DNA of 32,663 bases from Bacillota bacterium (GCA_029005175.1 JAQXFQ010000190.1:1-32663); one strand, 5' to 3'; positions 6,004 through 14,104 are shown, counted from the first letter of the stretch. The notes: generated by a model from the sequence alone, not told the origin. Numbers and translations are program-made.

Positions 6004-8424
6004 ATGTTAAGACTCAGGACAGGCTTGAATTTCGGCTGGAGATACACTCCGGATTACTCCCCGAAAAAGAGCAAGAATGAAAATTTTGATTTTACCATAA
6101 AACCTGTAGATATTCCCCACAACAGCGGAAGCGAAAAATTCAATTATTTCAGCGGCGAGGACGGCAGCAAGGTCGTGCAGTACAGTAAGCTTTTCTGTGT
6201 TCCGTCCGAGATGGAAGGCAAGAGGATAATTCTTCATTTTGACGGAGTAATGTGCTGTGCCGCTGTATTTATCAATGACAAGGCAGCATTTGCACACAAG
6301 GGCGGCTTTACAAGCTTTAGCTATGATATTACCGATTTGGTCAATGACAGCGACAACAAGCTCACCGTCATAGTGGATTCCTCCGAGCGTGCTGATACGC
6401 CTCCTTACGGAGGTTCGGTGGATTTCATCAGCTACGGCGGAATTTATCGCGATGTGTGGATTGAGGCTGTGCCGGACCTGTACATAAAAGATACTTTTAT
6501 CCGCCCGATGATGACCGAAAATGGTTGGAAGCTCGATATTACAGGTGAAGTTGCAGGCGAAGAAAAAGCCGAACGCAAACTTACATTTGCGCTGTATGAC
6601 GGAACACAAAAGCTGGGTTCATGCCAGTATAAGGCTGAACATGCGAATTACCATGTTTCGTGGAACGTGTCGGCAGATGTTACTGCGTGGACGCCTGAAA
6701 ATCCCAAACTGTATATATTTAAGGTGACGCTTGCAAACGGCGATGAGCTGGATTATACCATAGGCTTTCGACAGGTTAAGGTTGACGGGCAGGGATTTTA
6801 CCTCAACGGTAAAAAAATAAAACTGATAGGCATAAATCGTATGCAGAATTATGCGGGTGAAGGCTTTGCTCTGCCTGCCTCCGCACAGCGCAGCGATGCG
6901 GATTTGATTAAGTCTTTGGGCTGCAATGCGGTAAGGACGGCTCGTTATCCTCAGAGTAAGTATTTCCTTGAACGCTGTGATGAAATCGGTCTTATGGTTA
7001 TTGCCGATATTCCGGGCTACAAGCACGCTGAGAGCGGTGAGTGGCTTGATACACTGGTTCAGAATGTTGAAGAAATGATGCTCAGCGACCGTAACCACCC
7101 CAGTATAGTGATGTGGGGCACACGTTCGGATGACACGCAGGATAATCCCGCAATCAACAGAAAAATCTGCGATACTGTGCGCAGATTGGATGCTTCACGT
7201 CCGATGTACGGTGTAAGAGAGTTCAAGGGCAGTGATATTCTTGAAGAAGTTTACGGTTACAATGATTATGAGAAGCACTCGCTTAATGAGCCTTTAAATT
7301 ATGATACGGCACAGATTTCGCTCGGTAAATCTCCCGTTATTATAACGGAACACACGGGCTATCTTTACCCCTCCAGAAGCTTCGGCGGCGAGAGAGAATT
7401 GCTTGACCAGGCTTTGAGTCATGCGCGTATTATAGACGCAGCGTATGGCAGTGACGCGATAATCGGCGCGTTTGGCTGGTGTCTGCACGATTACAACGCT
7501 CACGCCAGCTTCGGCGGCGATGATGGCATTTGCAGCTATGGTATCTGCGATATAAACAGGATTCCAAAGCTTGCGGCGGCTGTCTATTCCAGTCAATCTG
7601 CCTCTAAGCCTGTGCTTGAGATTTCGTCTGCTATGATGGCGGGTGAGCATAAATCCGGCATTATCGGCAATGTTTATGCGTTTACCAATTGCGACAGTGT
7701 GAAGCTTTACAAAAACAATGAGCTTATTTCTGAATTCTTCCCTGACAGAAAAAAATATCCTAATATGCCGCATCCGCCTATTCTGATAGATGACCTCATC
7801 GGTCAGAAAATGACAAGCAGTGAGGGCTTTGACAATAAAAAAGAACAGATGGTGCGCAAGGTTATGAGCGAGCTGGGCGAGGGTAATTCTGCAGCGTCAC
7901 AGCCCAAAAAGGAAGGCTTTATGTCGCTTTTCACCCCAAAAAATAAATTGTCGGTGGAAGAAGTTGCGCGGCTTTACGAAGAATATGCCGTTACGCGCAC
8001 CTCAAAGACCGTGTTTAAATTTGAGGGTATAATTAACGGAAAGGTTGCAGCTACAGTTATCAAAGAACCTGTAACTAAAACTAAATTCAAGGTCAACGTC
8101 AGCAGCAGAACTCTTATTCACGGCGAAACCTATGATACGGCGCGAATTGAAATAGTGGCTGTTGATTCTAATGATAACCGACTGAAATATTTCACCGATA
8201 CACTTAATATAAGCTGTGACGGCGGGCTGGAAATTGTAGGCTCGCCCTCAATTGCCCTGGTCGGCGGCGCGGCGGCATTTTATGTGCGCAGCAAGGGCGG
8301 CCGCAAGCAGGCGTCGGTCAATATTGCTACTCAGACTATGGGAGAATTTAATATAGATATTGCGGTTGTCAGAAAATCCTCAAAGGAACTGAACATTTCC
8401 AAAACAGAGCAGAAACCCGAATAG
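6004..8424 (+). CDS. Glycoside hydrolase family 2 protein with altered acid/base residue
   Basis: An 806-residue protein of the GH2 beta-galactosidase/glucuronidase superfamily. An N-terminal sugar-binding jelly-roll (to about 170, with YGGIYRDVWIEAV) is followed by an immunoglobulin-like domain, the TIM barrel (about 265-535; GINRMQNY, NAVRTARYP, NHPSIVMWGTR, FGWCLHDYNAHASFG) and a C-terminal beta-rich part. The nucleophile Glu is kept (TEHTGY, E449). Where relatives read RINES, this one reads RSDDT, so the acid/base Glu appears to be Asp377. There is no signal peptide, so it is probably cytoplasmic and acts on imported oligosaccharides. The start at 6004 is chosen for its cggagg site; the frame stays open further upstream without one. 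Substrate unknown. Confidence 0.85.
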   Translation: MLRLRTGLNFGWRYTPDYSPKKSKNENFDFTIKPVDIPHNSGSEKFNYFSGEDGSKVVQYSKLFCVPSEMEGKRIILHFDGVMCCAAVFINDKAAFAHKGGFTSFSYDITDLVNDSDNKLTVIVDSSERADTPPYGGSVDFISYGGIYRDVWIEAVPDLYIKDTFIRPMMTENGWKLDITGEVAGEEKAERKLTFALYDGTQKLGSCQYKAEHANYHVSWNVSADVTAWTPENPKLYIFKVTLANGDELDYTIGFRQVKVDGQGFYLNGKKIKLIGINRMQNYAGEGFALPASAQRSDADLIKSLGCNAVRTARYPQSKYFLERCDEIGLMVIADIPGYKHAESGEWLDTLVQNVEEMMLSDRNHPSIVMWGTRSDDTQDNPAINRKICDTVRRLDASRPMYGVREFKGSDILEEVYGYNDYEKHSLNEPLNYDTAQISLGKSPVIITEHTGYLYPSRSFGGERELLDQALSHARIIDAAYGSDAIIGAFGWCLHDYNAHASFGGDDGICSYGICDINRIPKLAAAVYSSQSASKPVLEISSAMMAGEHKSGIIGNVYAFTNCDSVKLYKNNELISEFFPDRKKYPNMPHPPILIDDLIGQKMTSSEGFDNKKEQMVRKVMSELGEGNSAASQPKKEGFMSLFTPKNKLSVEEVARLYEEYAVTRTSKTVFKFEGIINGKVAATVIKEPVTKTKFKVNVSSRTLIHGETYDTARIEIVAVDSNDNRLKYFTDTLNISCDGGLEIVGSPSIALVGGAAAFYVRSKGGRKQASVNIATQTMGEFNIDIAVVRKSSKELNISKTEQKPE

Positions 8425-8435
8425 GAGCGGATACT

Positions 8436-8930
8436 GTGAAAACAATTACCTTTAAATGTAAAAATAAAGATTCGGAAATAATTAATATTATCGTATGTAT
8501 TCTGCTTTTTATTGTGGGATGGCTTCTTTCATCTGCGATAGCGCGCAGTATAGGCGACAGCTTAGGCGTCACGGTCCTCATTCCCGTTGCGTTTCTGGTG
8601 TGCGGTGTTGTGATGATGTCAAAGCGCAAGAATCAGGCAAACGGTGAAGGCACGGCTCAGTTCAGTAAAAGCGGCAAGGTAAAGCTGACTTTCGGCGGTC
8701 GCTCGGCAATATTTGAATGTCGTGATGTCAAAAATGTGTATTACACGCGAGACACTATGACAAATGATGCAATAGGAAACAGCTATGTGATGGTGATAAA
8801 ACTGCCCTTCAAATCATATAGATTGTTCAGTGAAAACTCTGACGGAGGCGGTTTTGAAGATACTGAGCTTTATGCCGTCTATCTTGAACTAAAAAAGCGA
8901 ATCGGAGGATCTGATGAGCAGTCTGAATGA
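8436..8930 (+). CDS. Small membrane protein of unknown function
   Basis: A 164-residue protein with a GTG start behind a ggagcgg site, 11 bases after the glycosidase stop. Two hydrophobic segments (about 16-35 and 43-60) are joined by a very short loop. A soluble C-terminal half of about 100 residues follows (beta-strand-like, with the stretch KVKLTFGGRSAIFECRDVKN); its pattern resembles PH-like or YcxB-like cytoplasmic domains, though I cannot assign it. Its position between the glycosidase and the next small gene, with an overlapping stop/start, suggests co-transcription, not a shared function. Confidence 0.65.
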   Translation: MKTITFKCKNKDSEIINIIVCILLFIVGWLLSSAIARSIGDSLGVTVLIPVAFLVCGVVMMSKRKNQANGEGTAQFSKSGKVKLTFGGRSAIFECRDVKNVYYTRDTMTNDAIGNSYVMVIKLPFKSYRLFSENSDGGGFEDTELYAVYLELKKRIGGSDEQSE

Positions 8931-9174
8931 GCATTTTAAGTCGGTCGGATATACATTTCACAAAGATGCTGTCAGAAAGCATCGGCTTCCTCAATGCTGC
9001 CGTGAAAATCTGAAACCCACATATGTAGGAATAAAGTATTTCAGCCCCGGTGGGGAAGATGTGGTTCTGCCAGTGCTGAAATGCAGCCTTTGCGGCAGGA
9101 ATTTTGCCTTGTTCGGTGAAAGATACATTCCTGTTGACAACCTTTTGAAATTTGATACAGTTGCTTTAAAATAA
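8914..9174 (+). CDS. Small Cys-containing protein of unknown function
   Basis: An 86-residue protein that overlaps the previous gene by 17 bases and has its own ggagg site. Paired cysteines occur at about residues 28-29 (CC) and 52-55 (CSLCGR), which could form a small zinc ribbon; no DNA-binding fold can be recognised. The overlap suggests translational coupling. It ends the operon: a strong hairpin starts at its stop codon. Confidence 0.6.
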   Translation: MSSLNEHFKSVGYTFHKDAVRKHRLPQCCRENLKPTYVGIKYFSPGGEDVVLPVLKCSLCGRNFALFGERYIPVDNLLKFDTVALK

Positions 9175-9220
9175 ACAGCAGTCGGAGATTTATGTGAGTG
9201 AATCTCCGACTGCTGTTTTA
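9174..9220. terminator. Bidirectional terminator between convergent genes
   Basis: A perfect 17-bp stem (9174-9190 with 9201-9217) and 10-base loop. T-rich tails occur on both sides, so it can end both the plus-strand glycosidase operon and the minus-strand repressor gene. Confidence 0.9.
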
Positions 9221-9227
9221 TTAATCA

Positions 9228-9821
9228 TTAAAAATAGCTTAAAAAGCCGACTGCTTTGCCAAGGATTTTGATGTCGTTCATCTCCTCGTTGTGGTAAACA
9301 AGAGGGGGATATGCGCTGTTTTCAGGCATTAATGTGATTGCATCGGGATATTTGTAAACGCGCTTGAGGGTGGCTTCATCGCCAATAAGCACGGCGGCGA
9401 TCTCACCGTTTTCGCAGTCGGGCTGCGAGCGTATAAATACAATATCGCCGTCGCATATGCGGGCGTTTATCATACTGTCACCCTTGCATCTCAGTGCAAA
9501 ATTTGCATTGCAGCCTATCGGCGCGGCGATGTAGTCCTCGATATTTTCCTCGGCCGTGATAGGCAGACCGCAGGCTATACTTCCGAGAAGCGGAACGGTT
9601 CGGTTGCTGCTGTCGCTGAATCTGTCCCATCCCATAAGCTCTGTGGGCGTCATCTGTAGAATTTCGGCCAGCGGCTCAATAATGGAAATGGGCAGCTTTT
9701 CGATTTCGTGGCTTTCGTAGCGGTATAATGTGGCGCGGGAAATGTTGAGTGCTTCTGCAATATCGTTTACGTTCAGCCCCAATTGTATACGGCGATGCTT
9801 GATTTTATCATTTATGTTCAT
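9228..9821 (-). CDS. LexA/CI-like repressor with HTH and S24 self-cleavage domain
   Basis: A 197-residue protein. An N-terminal XRE-type helix-turn-helix (about residues 4-62, with LNVNDIAEALNISRATLYRYE) is followed by a peptidase S24 domain. Within it, ACGLP gives a Cys84-Gly85 cleavage site, GDSM supplies the serine (Ser116) and TLKR the lysine (Lys153). Such proteins repress genes until RecA filaments or another signal trigger self-cleavage. The XRE head makes it more like phage CI or ImmR-type repressors than true LexA. ATG at 9821 is preferred because aggggtg lies just upstream; a longer form could start at 9848. The nearest divergent target is the small membrane protein at 10.36 kb. Confidence 0.88.
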   Translation of the reverse strand: MNINDKIKHRRIQLGLNVNDIAEALNISRATLYRYESHEIEKLPISIIEPLAEILQMTPTELMGWDRFSDSSNRTVPLLGSIACGLPITAEENIEDYIAAPIGCNANFALRCKGDSMINARICDGDIVFIRSQPDCENGEIAAVLIGDEATLKRVYKYPDAITLMPENSAYPPLVYHNEEMNDIKILGKAVGFLSYF

Positions 9822-9915
9822 TTTGGACACACCCCTGTAGATTTTCAAATTACGTCAGTTTATTTTTTCGATTAATCCTCTGCGCTATGAAGTCAACACC
9901 ATTATTTTGATGTAA

Positions 9916-10039
9916 GGATACGCTGATTACACAATAATTCTGATTGTTAGGCTTTGCCGTCGATTCGACCGCGTGAAAATACGTTACTGAGCGGTGCACC
10001 GTGAATTTCACGGTATAATCCGAATTAATCAGTGTTTCC
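9916..10039. repeat. Palindromic repeat family B, copy 2 (uninterrupted)
   Basis: About 124 bp bounded by GGATACGCTGATTA on the left and the near-complement taatcagtgtttcc on the right. The interior matches the 4.9-kb copy in order (ccgtcgattcgac, cgcgtgaaaa, actgagcggtg) and contains a further hairpin ccgtgaa/ttcacgg (about 10009-10016 region). No coding potential. It lies within the gene-free stretch 9822-10359, which also holds the promoter, palindrome and leader listed separately. Confidence 0.65.
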
Positions 10040-10098
10040 GTAATTATATTCTAACACACCTTTCGCGTTAATGCAACGATAAAATTGTAAAAAAATAT

Positions 10099-10120
10099 TT
10101 TTTCTCAAACGTGAGAAAAA
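10099..10120. promoter_or_regulatory. Palindromic operator candidate
   Basis: TTTTTCTCA-AACG-TGAGAAAAA: 9-bp perfect arms around a 4-base centre, ending five bases before the -35 box. Position and symmetry fit a dimeric repressor or activator site. The nearest candidate regulator is the LexA/CI-like protein about 280 bp away. Confidence 0.5.
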
Positions 10121-10124
10121 GCTC

Positions 10125-10153
10125 TTGACATTTCCAAATACATGTGTTATATT
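10125..10153 (+). promoter_or_regulatory. Sigma-A promoter of the small membrane protein gene
   Basis: TTGACA (10125-10130), a 17-bp spacer and TATATT (10148-10153). The start codon lies about 200 bases downstream, leaving a long leader. Confidence 0.75.
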
Positions 10154-10159
10154 TAATTT

Positions 10160-10343
10160 GCAAGTAGCAAAAACGCGACTGAAGAAAAGCCGCAACAGCT
10201 ATTTCAATGATAAATTGCAATTTATCTTTAATTTTTCTATTGCTACGGCTGATCGAAATGCCCATTTGTCGCAGGTTTTTGGGATATTTGAGCGAAATAT
10301 GGTTAGCGGTAAAACATAAATTTATTCGCATAGGTGCGAAAAA
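10160..10343 (+). other. Structured 5' leader, possible regulatory RNA
   Basis: Several complementary segments can be seen. GTAGCAA (10164-10170) pairs with TTGCTAC (10240-10246). An alternative stem, AGCCG...AGC with GCT.CGGCT, overlaps it. Inside both lies the perfect 18-bp palindrome GATAAATTGCAATTTATC (10209-10226). A last hairpin, TTCGCA-tagg-TGCGAA (about 10325-10340), lies right before the ribosome site. Mutually exclusive stems are typical of riboswitches, but I match no known class. Confidence 0.35.
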
Positions 10344-10359
10344 GAGGATGGTTACATTT

Positions 10360-10635
10360 ATGAAAAATATAGAAAAACACGGGATATTCTTTAAAATCGC
10401 TTTGGTACTCGGCAGCATAGCAGAAATAGCCATAATTATTATAATGGCATTTTACGGATTAAACTGGCTTGGCAATTTGTTGGAGAGCATGTGCAATTAT
10501 ATTAATGCCGAATTGGGGATTCTGGTTATATGTTTGATTTTGATGGGATTTATTTTCTTTGACAGCAAAAATTCTTTGGATGAGTGTAAAAGCTCAAAGA
10601 AAACGAGAAAAAAGGCTGCATATCATAACCGATAA
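10360..10635 (+). CDS. Small two-helix membrane protein of unknown function
   Basis: A 91-residue protein with two membrane segments (about residues 10-35 and 48-66) and a basic, lysine-rich C-terminal tail (KSSKKTRKKAAYHNR). The start at 10360 is chosen for its gaggatgg site 8 bases upstream; the open frame continues upstream through the leader but has no ribosome site there. It has its own promoter, a palindromic operator candidate and a long leader, an unusually elaborate control region for so small a protein. A holin-like or stress-peptide role is possible but not supported by any motif. Confidence 0.6.
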   Translation: MKNIEKHGIFFKIALVLGSIAEIAIIIIMAFYGLNWLGNLLESMCNYINAELGILVICLILMGFIFFDSKNSLDECKSSKKTRKKAAYHNR

Positions 10636-10671
10636 ATATGCGGAATTAGCGTATTCTAATTTTTACTTATA

Positions 10672-10768
10672 CTAATTTTCAATTAACAAAGTACAAAAAA
10701 ATCGAGCAAAAAACTTGCGTATATGGTTTTTTGCGAAGATTTTTTGTCGTACTTTTATTGAAAATTAG
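10672..10768 (+). repeat. Palindromic repeat family A, copy 3
   Basis: 97 bp, nearly identical to copy 2, with TA on both sides (10670-10671, 10769-10770). The left arm has TCGAGC where the right arm has the complement of TCTTCGC, so the hairpin contains a small internal mismatch. The gene-free stretch 10636-10961 holds only this element, a weak AATTAG/CTAATT hairpin (10644-10661) and the terminator of the minus-strand dehydrogenase operon. Confidence 0.85.
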
Positions 10769-10894
10769 TATTATAGTCTGCCTGTTTATTTGCGTAACTA
10801 TTTGCAATATCTGTTTTGGTTTACATATTTAATTGAATTTTTGCTTATGTTTCATCGGTATTTAGACTGTTTTTTCAAGTGGGAAGTTTGAGTT

Positions 10895-10951
10895 ACGAAT
10901 AAAACGTCCGCATAAGGCACTATCAAAAAGACTATGCCTTATGCGGATGTT
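10895..10951 (-). terminator. Terminator of the dehydrogenase operon (minus strand)
   Basis: A 17-bp stem (10903-10919 with 10935-10951, one G-T pair) and 15-base loop. On the minus strand it is followed by TTTTATT, and it lies 11 bases past the aldehyde dehydrogenase stop. Confidence 0.85.
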
Positions 10952-10961
10952 TATGTATGCA

Positions 10962-12344
10962 TTATTTAACAAAAATTCTGACCAGTTTTTCCATAAAATT
11001 CGAGTAGGGTTGATAGCGCATCGGCAGGTCGAGCCATGTGTATTTGCGCAGTACGCTTTTTTTGTGGCTGAAGGTATCGAAGCCGAATTTGCCGTGATAA
11101 CCGCCCATACCGCTGCTTCCAACTCCGCCGAACGGCATATGGGAGGTGGCCAGGTGAATGATAGTATCATTTACGCAGCCGCCGCCGAATGAAATGTTGT
11201 CGAGAATGTATCGCTCAGTTTTTCGGCTGTGTGTAAAGAGATAGCATGCAAGCGGCTTTTCGTGTGCTGTAACATAATCGACAACCTCGCCCAAATCGCT
11301 GAAGGTCATTATCGGCAGCACAGGACCGAATATTTCCTCCTGCATTATGGGTGAATCGGGAGTGATTTTATCAAGCAATGTGGGAGCGATTTGTAGTGTA
11401 GATTCATTTGATTTACCGCCGATAATAACTTTTTCTCCCTTGATAAGATTGTTTACCCGGTCAAAATGCTTTTTGTTTATCATTTTTGGAAAATCCTTGT
11501 TAGCCAACGGATTTTCACCGAACATATTTTTCACGCAGGAAGTAAATTCTTTTATAAATTCATTTTTAACGTCTTTGTGAATGAAAAGATAGTCAGGAGC
11601 TACGCAGGTCTGACCGCTGTTCAGGTACTTGCCGAACGCGATTCTGCGCGCGGCGAGCTTGATATTTGCGTCCTTGTCTACAAAGCAGGGGCTTTTGCCG
11701 CCCAATTCAAGAGTTACGGGGGTGAGGTATTTGGAAGCCTTTTCCATAACGAGCTTGCCTACATTTACACTTCCGGTAAAGAAAATATAGTCAAATCTCT
11801 GCTCCAGCAGTTCGTTATTTTCCGCACGCCCGCCCTGCACAACTGCGATGTATTCGGGCGGAAAAGCCGCTTCGATTATTTCGGCAATGACGGCGGAAAC
11901 GCATGGTGAATATGCCGACGGTTTGACTATACAGCAATTGCCCGCCGAAATTGCTGCGGCGAGAGGCTCTATAGTCAGCATAAAGGGATAATTCCAAGGC
12001 GACATCACGAGCGCGACGCCGTAAGGCTCAGATTTGATAAAGCTGTCGGAGTGAAACTGAGCAAGGGGAGTGGGAACGTACTTGTTTCTGCACCAGCCTA
12101 TGACGTGTCGGCTGAGATAATGAATTTCGCTCAGCGACAGACCCACTTCGCACATATAGGATTCCATGCGTGATTTATTCAAATCCTTTTTAAGTGCCTG
12201 ATTGATTTTATATTCGTATTTTTTTATGGTATCGGCAAGTTTTAGAAGCTGTTTTTTGCGGAAATGGGGATTTTTAGTTGTCCCCGTCTTAAAAAATTCA
12301 CGCTGTTTTTCTACCAAAGCTTTTATATCCAAAATTTTCCCCAC
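10962..12344 (-). CDS. Aldehyde dehydrogenase (class 3-like)
   Basis: An NAD(P)-dependent aldehyde dehydrogenase of 460 residues, the short class-3/YwdH-like size. Seen are MSPWNYPF (about 114-121), the cofactor-binding FFTGS (about 178-182), the general base Glu in TLELGGKSP (E213) and the nucleophile in SGQTCVAPDY (C247). The C-terminal half has EEIFGPVLP and PFGGVGSSGMGGYHGKFGFDTFSH. It oxidises aldehydes to acids, probably together with the alcohol dehydrogenase encoded just upstream. The GTG at 12344 touches the aagg site; an in-frame TTG at 12332 has better spacing (aaggtgggg) and may be the true start. Last gene of a three-gene minus-strand operon. Confidence 0.93.
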   Translation of the reverse strand: MGKILDIKALVEKQREFFKTGTTKNPHFRKKQLLKLADTIKKYEYKINQALKKDLNKSRMESYMCEVGLSLSEIHYLSRHVIGWCRNKYVPTPLAQFHSDSFIKSEPYGVALVMSPWNYPFMLTIEPLAAAISAGNCCIVKPSAYSPCVSAVIAEIIEAAFPPEYIAVVQGGRAENNELLEQRFDYIFFTGSVNVGKLVMEKASKYLTPVTLELGGKSPCFVDKDANIKLAARRIAFGKYLNSGQTCVAPDYLFIHKDVKNEFIKEFTSCVKNMFGENPLANKDFPKMINKKHFDRVNNLIKGEKVIIGGKSNESTLQIAPTLLDKITPDSPIMQEEIFGPVLPIMTFSDLGEVVDYVTAHEKPLACYLFTHSRKTERYILDNISFGGGCVNDTIIHLATSHMPFGGVGSSGMGGYHGKFGFDTFSHKKSVLRKYTWLDLPMRYQPYSNFMEKLVRIFVK

Positions 12345-12348
12345 CTTC

Positions 12349-13533
12349 TCAGAATGCTTTTTCCATGATAGACTTGACTTCTTCTATTCCGGCCGCTCTC
12401 GGATTTACAATCATTGCGCCGTCATTTATTGCAGCCTGCGCCACTGCGTCAAAATCCTCTCGGGTTACGTCTGCATCGGATAATTTAAGAGGCAATCCTG
12501 TGAGCGAATTAAGCTTTTTAAGCAGCTTTTTAACGCATGCGATGGATTTTTTGCCGCGCTCATCTGCGGGAGTTGACGCGTATTCGTCTGCGCCTGCCAG
12601 ATAGAGCAAAAGCTCGCCGTACAGGTCGCCGCACTTTGTGTAATTGTATTCCATGCCGTAGGGCAGCAGAATTGCCATGGCAACAGCGTGGGGAACATGG
12701 CATACGCCGCCGAGAGCGTGACCGATTGCGTGGACTATACCGACCATAGAGTTGGAGAATGCCGCGCCGGCCATCATTGAGCCGTTAGCCATTGCGAGTC
12801 GGGCCTGCTTGTCACCGCCGTTCTTGGTAGCTTTGACCAGATTTTCGCTTATCATTTTAATTGCGGCTGCCGCATAAGCGTCGCTGATAGGATTTTTTTG
12901 CAGACAGGTGTACGCCTCGATTGCGTGGCACAATGCATCCATGCCGGTGGATGCTGTGAGTTTCGGGGGGAGAGTTTCAGTCATGCGCACATCGATTACA
13001 GCTATGTCAGGCTGGAGATAGTATGAAATGTATTCCATTTTGACATTGGTCACGTTGTTGCGGATAACAGCCACTATAGTAGCTTCTGAGCCTGTTCCCG
13101 AAGTGGTGGGGACTGCCGCGAACGGCACAGCTTTGCCGCGCGATAAAGCTTCGCATCCCGCAAGGGCTTCTATGTCGCTTCCATCCTGAGAGAGAACCAT
13201 GCGCACACCCTTGGCAGTATCTATTACAGATCCGCCGCCGACAGCTACGATGCAGTCGCACTCGTACAGCTTGTATTCATTGGCAATTTTGTTGACGCAT
13301 TCGAGAGAGGAATCAGCGGGAATGTCGATGTCCATACAGCCGATTTCCATGCTGTTTTCTTTAAATACCGACAGTACCAGCTCCAGTGCGCCGGATTTTT
13401 GCAGTCCGCGGTCAGAGAGCAGCAGAGGCGCTTTTAGACCCATGTTTTTTAATTCCAAAGGAAGATTTTCGAGCGCAAAAAGTCCGGATAATATCTTTGA
13501 ACCGTGCTGAAATTCATAATATTTAGGAAGCAT
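12349..13533 (-). CDS. Iron-containing alcohol dehydrogenase
   Basis: A group III (iron-type) alcohol dehydrogenase of 394 residues, interconverting an alcohol and an aldehyde with NAD(P)H. The dinucleotide-binding motif VGGGSVIDTAKG is near 98-109, GMDALCHAIEAY (about 195-206) and HAIGHALGG / HVPHA (about 260-280) carry the metal ligands, and TSGTGSEAT is near 146. ATG at 13533 is chosen for its aaggagatc site; the open frame continues 17 codons upstream without one. Only 4 bases separate it from the aldehyde dehydrogenase gene, so the two can channel alcohol to acid or the reverse. Substrate not determinable. Confidence 0.94.
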   Translation of the reverse strand: MLPKYYEFQHGSKILSGLFALENLPLELKNMGLKAPLLLSDRGLQKSGALELVLSVFKENSMEIGCMDIDIPADSSLECVNKIANEYKLYECDCIVAVGGGSVIDTAKGVRMVLSQDGSDIEALAGCEALSRGKAVPFAAVPTTSGTGSEATIVAVIRNNVTNVKMEYISYYLQPDIAVIDVRMTETLPPKLTASTGMDALCHAIEAYTCLQKNPISDAYAAAAIKMISENLVKATKNGGDKQARLAMANGSMMAGAAFSNSMVGIVHAIGHALGGVCHVPHAVAMAILLPYGMEYNYTKCGDLYGELLLYLAGADEYASTPADERGKKSIACVKKLLKKLNSLTGLPLKLSDADVTREDFDAVAQAAINDGAMIVNPRAAGIEEVKSIMEKAF

Positions 13534-13546
13534 AATTTTGATCTCC

Positions 13547-14104
13547 TTAGTTAAATTTGATTGCTTTTTTGCTGCAGTTCTCACCGACTGCTTTGTATTT
13601 AAAAACTACTGTACCGCCGATTATTTTCATATACAATACAATGGATGAGCATTGCTTTTTTGGATTTTCCTTGAGAATGTGATTAGTGATAACAGGCGGG
13701 AAGAGGTATCTTTCCACCAAATCGACGCAGCGCGCAAAGGACATACCGTTTGCGATGTCGCCGCGCAGAGCGAAGCTGTGTGAAGCGTAAGCGTTGGCAA
13801 CGCCCTGTCGCCCCGTGAGCACAAGAAAGGCTTTTTCAAGGTTTTTAAAAGCAAAAACAACATCGGGATTTTCCACATGAGAAACACGTTCCAAGCCGTT
13901 TTTACCCTTGCGAATGGTGAGAGAGGGACAATTTTCGCCGCATGTAAGGCAATAGGTCATTCCCTGCTTCCAACTGTCGACCTCAGCTTTAACGCGTGAA
14001 TCGCTCTTGCTAAGCTCGTAAAATCCACAGTATAAAAAGTAAAGCACTGCCGAGGAAATCACCTTTTTAGTGCCGCGCATGAGTTTTCTGCCGCTTGTTC
14101 CCAT
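13547..14104 (-). CDS. SCP2-like protein, first gene of the dehydrogenase operon
   Basis: A 185-residue protein without membrane segments apart from a short hydrophobic patch (about 15-28). The central part (DVVFAFKNLEKAFLVLTG, then ALRGDIANGMSFARCVDLVERYLFP) has the layout of SCP2/sterol-carrier-like lipid-binding domains; I recognise this as a clostridial conserved protein, not a named one. Two Cys pairs are visible (CLTCGENC, about 52-59). ATG follows aaaggtgg. It is transcribed from a strong promoter and lies 13 bases before the alcohol dehydrogenase gene. A role in presenting hydrophobic alcohol or aldehyde substrates is inference. Confidence 0.6.
   Translation of the reverse strand: MGTSGRKLMRGTKKVISSAVLYFLYCGFYELSKSDSRVKAEVDSWKQGMTYCLTCGENCPSLTIRKGKNGLERVSHVENPDVVFAFKNLEKAFLVLTGRQGVANAYASHSFALRGDIANGMSFARCVDLVERYLFPPVITNHILKENPKKQCSSIVLYMKIIGGTVVFKYKAVGENCSKKAIKFN

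Noticed and set aside
9822-9900. Promoter and SOS box for the LexA/CI-like gene
   Set aside because: A TTGACT word occurs on the minus strand, but no -10 hexamer at 16-18 bp, and no GAAC...GTTC site was seen.
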